The position numbers were made by a program, and so were the translations under genes. Below, piece by piece: positions 41,823 to 50,495 of a stretch of 64,000 bases of DNA (positions are counted from its first letter, which is position 1; each line of letters opens with the position of its first letter). Where the stretch lies: the NCBI GenBank assembly GCA_977006965.1, contig OZ345371.1, positions 1,674,001 to 1,738,000 on the forward strand, read 5' to 3'. Under the pieces are notes generated by a model. That model was given only the letters and a program-made list of their open reading frames with translations, had not been told where the DNA came from and ran no database searches. The stretch comes from Phymatolithon calcareum (Eukaryota > Rhodophyta > Florideophyceae > Hapalidiales).

Positions 41823-42317
41823 CTATACTGGCTGGGATGTGGGCAGGGAAGCGCATTTGGGCGGCGACATGGGGTCGTGTGTGAGCGACTTTGCGCGGCG
41901 GTGTACGGCACCTAAAAACCCTTTACCTTCACCCAAACTTTGTGCGCGGCGGTGGGCGAACAATTGTTCCCCAGAGATATGGACGTCCGGCTCGTCCGCA
42001 AGCCAGCGTGCAAGGGCGGGAGGGGCAACTCTTAGGATGCCCTCTTCGATTATTGACGCTGGCGGTAACGGGGGACGGGGAGGCTCAGAAATGACGCCAC
42101 GTTCATCGAGGTCTTCGGCATCGGAGAGAGGAATGTCCAGGGCGAGACATTGCGCGGGCGGCGGGTTTTCCGCTTGAAGCTCAGCAGTTCTTCGTGCGGT
42201 CTGTTCCACTATTCCTGACTCCCAGTCGCCTGTCTCTTCTAACACAAGCCCATTGGGGTCGAGCACGCGCGCCAGGACCGAGCGCGGCACCCCGTCCTTT
42301 GAGTGGGTGGCACCCAT
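41823..42317 (-). CDS. Hypothetical 164-aa protein, putative N-myristoylated
   Basis: This undamaged frame begins MGATHSKDG; Gly2 with a small residue at position 6 and a following Lys fits the N-myristoylation signal, so membrane attachment is likely. The rest is hydrophilic with Pro-rich and acidic parts (PLSDAEDLDERGVISEPPRP, PLPPASIIEEGI) and basic C-terminal repeats (HRRAQSLGEG and HRRAKSL, Ser in a basophilic-kinase-like context). No domain recognised. It lies 287 bases downstream of the PRMT7 gene on the same strand. The frame is open, the start is plausible and it sits among real genes. Confidence 0.6.
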   Translation of the reverse strand: MGATHSKDGVPRSVLARVLDPNGLVLEETGDWESGIVEQTARRTAELQAENPPPAQCLALDIPLSDAEDLDERGVISEPPRPPLPPASIIEEGILRVAPPALARWLADEPDVHISGEQLFAHRRAQSLGEGKGFLGAVHRRAKSLTHDPMSPPKCASLPTSQPV

Positions 42318-42604
42318 CGTGAGGAGAAAGGCCGGAGCGTTCCCTAGCGCGGTCCCTGTGCGCTGGTCCCAGGTGAGAGGGAAGCGTGAAGGTGCGTACA
42401 GGCAGTGGTAGACACTACCTGTAGCCTGTACATGCGCTAGCTGGGCGGCAGCGGGAGACGCTCGATTTGTACGGGCGACTTAGAGCACGGAAACAATGCC
42501 CCCTGAAAAAAGATGACTTTGTGCACCGTCATACAAATCCTGATGTATGATGCAGCGCTGCCATATTGGCTCACAATATGGGCCGTTCCGTGACAACAAT
42601 TACG

Positions 42605-44680
42605 TCATGAGGGCAAAATCTCGTTTGAAGCGAAGATGGACACCACGGGGATGACCTCGAAACGCCATTGCCCATCCGATGCATCCCACTCAGCGTGCAG
42701 ACTCACTTCGCTATTATCGGGACTGCCCAATAGGGGGAGCGGCAAAACGAGGTCGTGAGACATTCGCGGGGGCGGCTGTGCGTCATAGCGGACATGCAGC
42801 GCAACCGCAGCTTGGCCCTTGCCGGTCGGCACACCCAGCGTGCACTCGTACCTCATTTGCAGAGAGGGAGCAGCAAAGTCGGCGGTGCCGAGCACGATCG
42901 CGCTTTCCGCTTTGTGGGCGTGCATATATAGCGGGAGATGCATATGTGCAGGGTTCGGCGAGGCGGCAGCGCACAGTTTCGCAAACGATGCGTGCTTCAC
43001 ACCGGCGACCACTGCGGGTGCGCGTACAAACGGGTCTTCGTTCTCCCTAAAGCGCACGACGCGCGCCACAAGTTCTGCGCGTGCCGGTACAAATCGCGCA
43101 TTGTCAGCGAGGCTTTTGCTGAGGCGCAATGCTTGGACCTGCACGAGAAGGTTCGCAAACATCTGCACGGGCCGGTTCAGGCAGGCGTGGTAATAGGGCT
43201 CAGACAGCACTACGGCGAACTTAGTCTCCATTTCCATTGTTTCCGCAATGGAGGGAAGAAAAGAGATTTTTGCGTTTCCTCGGCGAGCTGCTTGTGAGTA
43301 CAGATGCTGCGAAAATGTGTGCGATTCCAGAGACATTATCTCGCTGCTTGTACCCTTCCTTATTAGCTCATCCGCTGCAAGAAGGGCACACACGCTGCCG
43401 TCCGATGCATCGAGCACAGGCCCGGGTGCTTCAGACATGGCATCGCCGATGCGTTTGCGCAGAGCTTCACAACGCGATTGGTCGGCCAGTTCCGCCACTC
43501 GAGATGCGCCTCCTGGCAGCGCGTGAAATCCGCACGAGCAGAATGGAGCTCCGCGAGCGTCATCGTTTGCGGAAAACCATACTCTTACAGTGTCGTGTCC
43601 AGCGGAAATAGTGATAGTCGGAGACGATTCGTCTGTCGAGAGACCCGGGAGTGGGTAGACAACAGGAAGCCAGTGGTCTTGCCAAGGCTCCGCGCCCGGT
43701 GCGGTGGAATAACTCACGGAGCCATCCTCAAGCAGGTCGAGCTCCCACCACGTGATGACAGCGTCGGCACGCCCGGTGGCGGTACGCGGCACGTTGAAGA
43801 CCCCGCAGTGATCGGAGAGGGAGACACAATCCTTGGAGAAATCAAAACCGAAAACTTCAAACATGTCAGTGACATTCCTGTAGTCTTCGGATAGAGCGTT
43901 GAGATGCACAGGTGTGCCTGTATTACCACCGATACAGGAAGTCCCGTTCGCAGAACGGTGGAACGGAAATTTCTCGCCGAGGTGATGGAAAGAGCGAAAT
44001 AAGTCAGAGTGGACCACGCTTGCGTACATCCGCGCCCTTGCAGGAATCACCTTTGCATCAGGCATGAGGAGATGTTCATGCGCGTGTGCGATGGAGGGAA
44101 TGCATGCCTCTCCAAGAAGCGCGCTATCGAAAATCTCAGTCACCAAAATATCTGCGCGACGCGGTAATTGAGCATCCTCTCCGACCACGAGGGCTGTGGA
44201 CGGTGCCGCATGCACCGTGACCTTATCCTCGAACCCATTCTCAACCACTATGCGTGCAGCTAGCTTTGCGAGTGGGGGATACATCTCCACAGCCGTCACG
44301 TGCGCTGCGCCACTTCGCGCAGCTAGTAGAGCGAGAAGCCCTGTTCCAGCCCCTATATCGAGCACATGCGAGTCTGGCTTGATGGACGCTGCTAGAGCGG
44401 CAGCATATTTGGCGCAACGTGCGCGATCCGCGAGCATGGAATGCATTTGCGAGCGAGCTATCGCGTTCGCGTGCAGCTCTTCTGTTTCCTGCTGCAGCGT
44501 AAGGCGCACGCCGCCGTAGTCTGGGTCCTGCCCTACGTGCAAATGCACCGGCGCTCCGTCAGAATCGCACGCCTGTAGCACATCGCCGATCAGAGCTGTT
44601 TCAAGAGCGGCCTCTATATTTGCTCCGCCTACTCCGTGCCCGTGCGCACCTAATGCAAGGCCGCCGCTGTACTTATCCAT
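42605..44680 (-). CDS. PRMT7: Protein arginine N-methyltransferase 7-like
   Basis: It has 691 codons from the ATG at 44680; the frame is open four codons further but without ATG. It is a tandem seven-strand methyltransferase. In the first module, motif I VLDIGAGTGLL lies at residues about 106-116, VTAVEMYPPLA is the acidic post-I strand, and VTEIFDSALLGE at about 180-191 is the double-E loop in the PRMT7 form (E...D). The second module (from about residue 370) is degenerate, with VLDASDGSVCALLAA in place of motif I, as in family members. PRMT7 enzymes monomethylate arginines in RG-rich proteins such as histones and splicing factors using S-adenosylmethionine, in cytosol and nucleus. Length fits (usually about 690). 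It is divergent with the YIPF gene at 45025. Confidence 0.9.
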   Translation of the reverse strand: MDKYSGGLALGAHGHGVGGANIEAALETALIGDVLQACDSDGAPVHLHVGQDPDYGGVRLTLQQETEELHANAIARSQMHSMLADRARCAKYAAALAASIKPDSHVLDIGAGTGLLALLAARSGAAHVTAVEMYPPLAKLAARIVVENGFEDKVTVHAAPSTALVVGEDAQLPRRADILVTEIFDSALLGEACIPSIAHAHEHLLMPDAKVIPARARMYASVVHSDLFRSFHHLGEKFPFHRSANGTSCIGGNTGTPVHLNALSEDYRNVTDMFEVFGFDFSKDCVSLSDHCGVFNVPRTATGRADAVITWWELDLLEDGSVSYSTAPGAEPWQDHWLPVVYPLPGLSTDESSPTITISAGHDTVRVWFSANDDARGAPFCSCGFHALPGGASRVAELADQSRCEALRKRIGDAMSEAPGPVLDASDGSVCALLAADELIRKGTSSEIMSLESHTFSQHLYSQAARRGNAKISFLPSIAETMEMETKFAVVLSEPYYHACLNRPVQMFANLLVQVQALRLSKSLADNARFVPARAELVARVVRFRENEDPFVRAPAVVAGVKHASFAKLCAAASPNPAHMHLPLYMHAHKAESAIVLGTADFAAPSLQMRYECTLGVPTGKGQAAVALHVRYDAQPPPRMSHDLVLPLPLLGSPDNSEVSLHAEWDASDGQWRFEVIPVVSIFASNEILPS

Positions 44681-45024
44681 CGATATGTACAAGGGCTTGT
44701 TTCAGTTGGAGCGCGTGAAGCGAGGTGACTACTGTACTTGACGATTGATCCTGGCCTCTGGCGTCGTCGGATTCGAAAGATGCTGGTCCGGAAAAATTGC
44801 AATTACAATAGGGGGAAGTTAATTGGGCTTTCTGAAGGAAAGGACAGGACCTGAAAATCCGCAGTGGGGAAATGATGAATAGCGTAAAAATATTATTTTG
44901 CTGACACTTCTGTCTGAGAGGGAGGAATTACCTACTTCTATCTCGCGCTCAACTCTATTACCTTTGCGCGCCCCTCGCGTCCTCGGATGTAGAGCACGGC
45001 CCTAGAGTTCCCTCCGTGCGGAAA
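44681..45024. promoter_or_regulatory. Divergent promoter region, PRMT7 / YIPF
   Basis: These 344 bases separate the start codons of two oppositely transcribed genes, so both promoters must lie here. A pyrimidine-rich stretch (44935-44990) precedes the YIPF gene. No canonical TATA box is obvious for either. Confidence 0.5.
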
Positions 45025-46035
45025 ATGACTCGTCCTCATGGCGCCGCGGGCGCGTACTCTCTGGACGACGAGGATCACGCCGAGGATGTGGAGCTATTCT
45101 ACAGCGAGGCGGGCGGCTCGACAACGACAGCACCGCGGCAGCCAGATTTTCTGCCCATGTCTTCCGCAGCACGTCCCACGTCTGCATACACGGCGTCTAG
45201 CGCAAGCGCAGGTGTCGCCCAATTCGAAGTGGAGGAAGCGAAAGGCGTGGGTGCTTTGGGTGGTGTGACTGAAAATCTCTGGAAGCGACTTTCACCCGCG
45301 AGTTACAACTCCTACTTCCAACTCAATGTTTCGGATCTGACGACGCGAATCTCGCGTGCCCTTGTACCGACCTCGCGACTGCTTGTCCCGCCCCTACCAC
45401 CACTTCCGATCTCGAGTGAAGACGCCGAAGAAGAGGACGAGGAGTTGGCGTCCGGAACGACCAGCGTGGCCAGCCCACAACCGTTCAACAAGGAGGTCGA
45501 CCTGTACGGTCCAATTTGGCTCACCACAACGCTTGTGCTGTGCATCGCGGTCGGCGCAAATATTCTACTGGTCTTCCGAGCGCTGGCGCGCAAGTCGGAC
45601 ACGCCGCAAGCTGTCTCTGCGCTAACAGCGCTGAATTTCCGACATCTGGTTCAAGCAAGTTCAATTGTGTACACGTATACAATAGCGGCAACCGCTGCGA
45701 CTGTGTTTGGAAAGAGGTACAATGGAGACGAGAGCTCGCGTGATGTGGTGTTCGTGCTTTGCGTGTACGGCTACGCCGTCGCACCCTTTGTGCCCGCCGT
45801 ACTGCTTTGCGCGATCCCCAACGCCTGGCTCAACTGGATGTTTATGATGATGGCGGTCGCGGTCAGCGCATACTTCCTCTGCATCAATTTGTGGACCGCT
45901 GGGGCCGCAGACGGTGGCGGCACTTACGGGGCTGGCGCTAGCGCGGTTCCTAAGAGCCCAAGATGGTGGATGCGTATTGCGTGCATAGTGTGTCATGTCC
46001 TTTTTGGGGTTGTGTTGAAATTGAGGTTTTTCTGA
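45025..46035 (+). CDS. YIPF1/2-like Yip1-domain Golgi membrane protein
   Basis: It has 336 codons from the first ATG (45025); the frame opens nine bases earlier without ATG. The N-terminal 155 residues are cytosolic and acidic, with the family-typical YFQLNVSDLTTRI segment (about 97-109) before the membrane part. Then DLYGPIWLTTTLVLCIAVGA (about 159-178) matches the conserved DLYGPFW entry to the first membrane helix. Five hydrophobic segments follow at about 162-184, 208-227, 241-262, 268-290 and 316-334, with YGYAVAPFVPAVLL between the third and fourth. Yip1-domain proteins sit in ER-Golgi membranes and bind Rab GTPases in vesicle traffic. Intact. Confidence 0.88.
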   Translation: MTRPHGAAGAYSLDDEDHAEDVELFYSEAGGSTTTAPRQPDFLPMSSAARPTSAYTASSASAGVAQFEVEEAKGVGALGGVTENLWKRLSPASYNSYFQLNVSDLTTRISRALVPTSRLLVPPLPPLPISSEDAEEEDEELASGTTSVASPQPFNKEVDLYGPIWLTTTLVLCIAVGANILLVFRALARKSDTPQAVSALTALNFRHLVQASSIVYTYTIAATAATVFGKRYNGDESSRDVVFVLCVYGYAVAPFVPAVLLCAIPNAWLNWMFMMMAVAVSAYFLCINLWTAGAADGGGTYGAGASAVPKSPRWWMRIACIVCHVLFGVVLKLRFF

Positions 46036-47480
46036 CCCCTTCTTTCGGGTTCAAGCTTCAGCTGCGCGTAATCAGAGGTGCAGTAGTGGCGTGGCGTGGC
46101 GTGGCGTGTGGGATGTGGCTTCGCCCATAGAGGTCTGCTGAATAGACCGAGAGCACAGAGAATTTTAGGTGCTCGGTTAAGAATGTTGTGAAGCACTGAT
46201 TCTTTTGTGCCACGCAATAAGTCTCCATGCCGCATAGGACCTTATAACGTGATGACGTAAATGCACTTAACGCAGTACTGTTTTTCTAGTCTACTCTACT
46301 GTCATCCCCGTCCCGCCATGAAACATCCAACATGATGGCCACGTTTTCTTCTCCATGCGCCTGCAATAAAATCTCCTGGTGTGCCCTTTTCGATCTTGAT
46401 TGCTTCAGACTAATATGCATGGCTTTACAGACGATATACAAACTACGCAAATTAAGAAGCACTATTATACTTTTTTGGTTACTTTTTTGATACAGAGCTC
46501 CACCATCTGCCAACACCATACTTTACTGTAATGACATGTGCGCTACATACAGTGTCTTATGCAAAAATGGTCCAATCGGACCATATTTGGACGTATCTCG
46601 GGGGATTTGTGGAGCTGTGGGAAATTGCACATTTCGGGGCCGCCTGCGGTACAGGCAGAGAAGGAATGTGGACCCCTCTGTGGTGGCCGTCGGCGCATCG
46701 GCGCCGTCATGTGCCCAAAAAGGGCCGAATTGGCGAGGGCCGGATTCGCCAGCAAACTCCTCGGCAGTATCATACCGCATGCCAAACTTTCGGCGCACAG
46801 TATTGGACTGCTGCCGAGCGCCCCTCATAGCCCACCACTGTGTCTCCACCGCCGACATCCTGCACCAGAACCCTTCTTAATCCAACCGCCTCTTGGCTAT
46901 CGCCGAAGTCCGTCCGACCCGGCAGCCAACCCAGCCTACCCATTGCCTTAGTTGCACCCTCTGTGCATCTCTTGCCTGTCTGCGCGCGTTGCACTCGTGC
47001 GCACGCTTGTTCGCTTCTCACGCGCGCGCTCGTATCCTGTCGTGTTTGCCAGCTCACTTAATTCTACTTTGTGTCTGCTACGCGATTGTTGCTGTTGTGC
47101 GCGCTTTTCTCGGTCCTCTATCTGTCGCTGACTCTGCAACACGTCTCCTTGTTCTAAGGAGCGTACCGCAATCGCTTGTTCGTTGCATCTGAACCTTCGT
47201 TTCGTTCCGGAGTGATCAGGAGGCAATTTGTATTCGTGTCGACTCGTAATTCTTGGAGCTCGAAATCGTACCGGGTTGTAATTCTACGACTTGCACGTTT
47301 TCCGATCTCACTCGACTTCCGTCGACGTTGTCGCATCACCAACAACCGACCTTCCCGGTTGTCGCGGCGTTGTTCTCTCATCTTTCTCGAGTCTCTGCTG
47401 CTCTCTGAATTCGCCCGCTTTGTGCACCCACCACGAAGGGGCACCCACGTATCGTCGCAGTACAAACAGCTCAGGTCACA
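46036..47480. other. Intergenic; 5' leader of La-protein gene
   Basis: At 46082-46110 there are four tandem gtggc-type pentamers. Between 46530 and 46950 all three plus frames and one minus frame are open for about 100 codons, probably a compositional effect; no domain is seen. From about 46930 to 47480 the plus strand is pyrimidine-rich (many CT/TC runs), as expected of a 5' leader of the following gene. Confidence 0.5.
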
Positions 47481-50400
47481 ATGGTTGACCAAACCGTTTC
47501 CTCACCGATGTTTCCGGCGAACCAGATGTCCCCGGAGGAGCTTCGTGATGTTGCCATGGTGCAGCAGGTTGAGTGGTATCTCGGTCGGCAAAATCTGATT
47601 GCTGATTTTTTTTTGAAACGTCAGATGGATGGTCAGTTGTGGGTCAGTTTGCTAACAATCATTAACTTCCCGAAGATGAGGCGCCTGAATGTGACTGATG
47701 AAGAGGAGGCGCATTTGGCGCATTTGTTGAGTATGCGCTCTCAGATCATCGAAGTGGACTCCACCAACCACTTTATTCGACCGATCTGGGCAATTCGTTC
47801 GACATTGTTGCTCAAGGGCCTTCCGAACAATATCGGCGCGGTTGCCATACAGGGTTTCCTCGAGTCGCTGGCCGACCCCACCATGCCTACTTGGGTCAAT
47901 ATTTACCAGGACTCGCGCGAGCCTATCTGGAATGTGGTGTTCAATTCTTTTGAAGGGGCGGCAAAGGCCCTGAACAAGGTTAACGCTCGTCCTTTCAATG
48001 GCACTCCCGTGGTTGCCGAGGTTAAGGAGGAGACCCGGAACTCTATGATTGGGGATGCCGCTATTCTTCTCGAAGGCAACATTCCTGTGTATACTCCGCC
48101 GGGAACTCCGAGCGCGTTCTACGCATCTAACCCGGAAATGATGCAAGGTGCAGGTGGCGCACAGGGGCAAGGAATGCCTTCCGCATCCGCTCTCAATGCA
48201 CAGGGTCATCAGAACCCTGTTGGCATGGGTTACGGAAACATGGCACAGCCGATGATGCCGATCAGCATTGGCGTCCAAGGAATTCCTCACCAGGGGCATG
48301 CGCCGGTTAATGGGCCGTACGGTTATATGCCGAATCCGGCCTACAATGGAACGACTTATGCAGGCAATGGCGTTCCGCAGCACATGATGCAGCGTGGCTA
48401 CAATGGGGCACCTGGAGGGTACTACATTCCGTATGGTGGCGGTCACGGGTATGACCCAGCGGCGCATGCCCATGCGATGCAGCAGCAACAGCATCGCGGC
48501 CAGGTGCAGGCAGATCCGTCCAATGTAAATGCAAACGGTGATGGCCATGCCGTGTCTGGGATTCAGCACCAGCTTGGGAATGTTCAGTTGCAGACTTCGG
48601 GAAACTCCTCTCCAGTTCCGGGCCGTTCTGGTCCCAGGTCGCCGGGAACCCCAGGTGGATCTGGCCCCTCCCGCCAGAACAACAATCGCCGTTCCATACC
48701 TCGTCAGGGTGGCCATCCGCACCATCACCCTGGCCCGGCTGTAATCATGACCCCTCAGGATTCGATGGGAATGGCTCCCGGTGCTTCGATGAATATGGGA
48801 GGGATTGTCCCGGGTACCCTACGCGTCACGGCCACAGGTGTCCCAGTTGACTCAAAGGGGGTCCCAATGCAGTTCGTTGGGATGGCACATACCATGCCGA
48901 ATGCACGCCAACCGCATGTCATGATGCCCGGCGCTCGTTTGGGAAATGGTGCGATATCCGGAGGTATGCCTGGAGATCGAGGGATGCGGGGATACAACTC
49001 AGGTCCTGGTGGTAAGCCGCATCGAAATCATCAGGCGAATGGTGATAGTACCTCGCGCGGTGCCGGTCCCTCCAGAGGACAAAATGGAATTTCGGGAGAC
49101 GCCCGTGGTTCGGGCACCGGGAAGAAGAACAAGAAGACCGGGCGGAATAACTCCCGTCAGGCCGGCGCTCATGGGGAGCGACACACCCCTGTGAACTATG
49201 ACGCAAAGTCAGCCGATTCCAAGTCCGAAGGTGCCGGTTCTGGCAACTCGGCAGCTCGTGACGCGAGGAGATCCAGTATGGAGGAGAAGAAGAAGCCTGA
49301 GCCTAACTTGAGCACTATGTACTTTCCTCCCTTGCCTGGAGCATCTGTCGATGGCAACAGTGCGGCAGGGGGTGTTGGGGCTACTAAGGACACTCCGAAG
49401 GCAACTCCGATTCAGTCAGAATCTGAGAGCAGTGTTACGGTGTCCCCTGAGCATGGACACGCTCGTGGTGATGTATTGGTGAAGGATGAAGTGACCGGAA
49501 AAGATGTGTCGAAGGCGCCAGTTGCAAATGGCGATGCGGATGCAACTGTAGTTACGCCGAGCTCCGATGCCCACAGCAATGGGAGTTCTGGCAATTCTGC
49601 CGGCCCTAATATGATCGCGGATGATAGGCTTTCTACTGCGAGCAGCAGTGGAGGATCGGAACAAGGTGGGCGCGAGAACACAGGCATCGCTAACTCGGGG
49701 ATGACGTATGCTGCAATTTTGCGCAAAAAGGCAGCTGCAAACGCGGCCCTGGCTAGTCCTGGCCTTCGCAACGTGACGCCAACGTCTTCGTCCCCAAATG
49801 TCGTCCGAGGCTCCGGTTCGAAGCCTTCCTCACCGTCTGCGGAATCGAAGTCAGCAGCCTTGAATAATGGAGAAATGACCCGTCGCCGATCTTATGTTGG
49901 AGCCACCACGCCGGATACTTTGAAAACCTCTGCGCATAGACCCGGTGTTGCTGGTAAAGCGAATAGCGGAAACGAGGATTTGAAGAATGGGCAGACTGAC
50001 ACTGCAGCTAAAGCAGGATCTCCGCGGTCTGCTCTGGTCCCGGACAACCGCCCATTGTCTGTTTGGGCGAACAAACCGCGTTCAGTTTGTGAACCCACGT
50101 CGTCATCTTCCGTCGCGCGTACTACTGCGATGGGTACAAAACATGTTGTTAGTCCATCGGTAACCTCCGCACCGCAATTGCCTGCCTCAGTTGCGGCTCC
50201 CGCGCTTGTGGATAAAGGTTCAGAAGCGAAGTCGAAAGACGCAAGCAGTGTGGTACTTGGCGCGAAAGGAGGGGATGGTGATGCGTCTGTTAAGTCTGAA
50301 GGGTCGGCGGTGACGCAGCCCGAGGCGAATGGTGCTCCTTTTCTTACCGAAAAGGTTTCCGAGGACTCTGTTGATGGCAAGGTTGAGAGCAGTTCCGCGA

Positions 50401-50495
50401 ATCTGGTTGTGAAGGCGAAAGGTGCTTGGGCGTCTAGAAAGAAGTGGGTGGCGACGAAAGAGTCTGCGGACGTGTCTGGAAAGCTTGAGTCATGA
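47481..50495 (+). CDS. La-motif RNA-binding protein, LARP4-like
   Basis: This is a 1004-codon intronless frame. Residues about 20-100 form the La motif: MVQQVEWYLGRQNLIADFFL, WVSLLTIINFPKMRRL and IRPIWAIRS. Residues about 106-185 are an RRM-like fold (STLLLKGLPNN, NVVFNSFEGAAKALNKVNAR, GTPVVAEVKEE). This order and the missing extra motifs point to the LARP4 branch, whose members bind poly(A) and poly(A)-binding protein and stabilise mRNAs. The remainder is disordered: Gly/Met/Asn/Gln-rich about 215-330 and 440-560, Ser/Asn/Lys-rich afterwards, with a TYAAILRKKAAANAAL helix near residue 740 and a basic KAKGAWASRKKWVATKES end. Not damaged. Confidence 0.9.
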   Translation: MVDQTVSSPMFPANQMSPEELRDVAMVQQVEWYLGRQNLIADFFLKRQMDGQLWVSLLTIINFPKMRRLNVTDEEEAHLAHLLSMRSQIIEVDSTNHFIRPIWAIRSTLLLKGLPNNIGAVAIQGFLESLADPTMPTWVNIYQDSREPIWNVVFNSFEGAAKALNKVNARPFNGTPVVAEVKEETRNSMIGDAAILLEGNIPVYTPPGTPSAFYASNPEMMQGAGGAQGQGMPSASALNAQGHQNPVGMGYGNMAQPMMPISIGVQGIPHQGHAPVNGPYGYMPNPAYNGTTYAGNGVPQHMMQRGYNGAPGGYYIPYGGGHGYDPAAHAHAMQQQQHRGQVQADPSNVNANGDGHAVSGIQHQLGNVQLQTSGNSSPVPGRSGPRSPGTPGGSGPSRQNNNRRSIPRQGGHPHHHPGPAVIMTPQDSMGMAPGASMNMGGIVPGTLRVTATGVPVDSKGVPMQFVGMAHTMPNARQPHVMMPGARLGNGAISGGMPGDRGMRGYNSGPGGKPHRNHQANGDSTSRGAGPSRGQNGISGDARGSGTGKKNKKTGRNNSRQAGAHGERHTPVNYDAKSADSKSEGAGSGNSAARDARRSSMEEKKKPEPNLSTMYFPPLPGASVDGNSAAGGVGATKDTPKATPIQSESESSVTVSPEHGHARGDVLVKDEVTGKDVSKAPVANGDADATVVTPSSDAHSNGSSGNSAGPNMIADDRLSTASSSGGSEQGGRENTGIANSGMTYAAILRKKAAANAALASPGLRNVTPTSSSPNVVRGSGSKPSSPSAESKSAALNNGEMTRRRSYVGATTPDTLKTSAHRPGVAGKANSGNEDLKNGQTDTAAKAGSPRSALVPDNRPLSVWANKPRSVCEPTSSSSVARTTAMGTKHVVSPSVTSAPQLPASVAAPALVDKGSEAKSKDASSVVLGAKGGDGDASVKSEGSAVTQPEANGAPFLTEKVSEDSVDGKVESSSANLVVKAKGAWASRKKWVATKESADVSGKLES

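Noticed and set aside
42679-44519. Plus-strand frames opposite the PRMT7 gene
   Set aside because: Antisense shadows of a high-GC coding region.
46523-46951. Overlapping frames of 100-137 codons in three phases and on both strands
   Set aside because: Stop-poor composition explains all of them; no domain and no preferred phase.
47652-48728. 358-codon minus-strand frame within the La-protein gene
   Set aside because: Antisense to a low-complexity part of the La-protein gene; Arg/His-rich composition is a mirror of Gly/Met/Pro codons.
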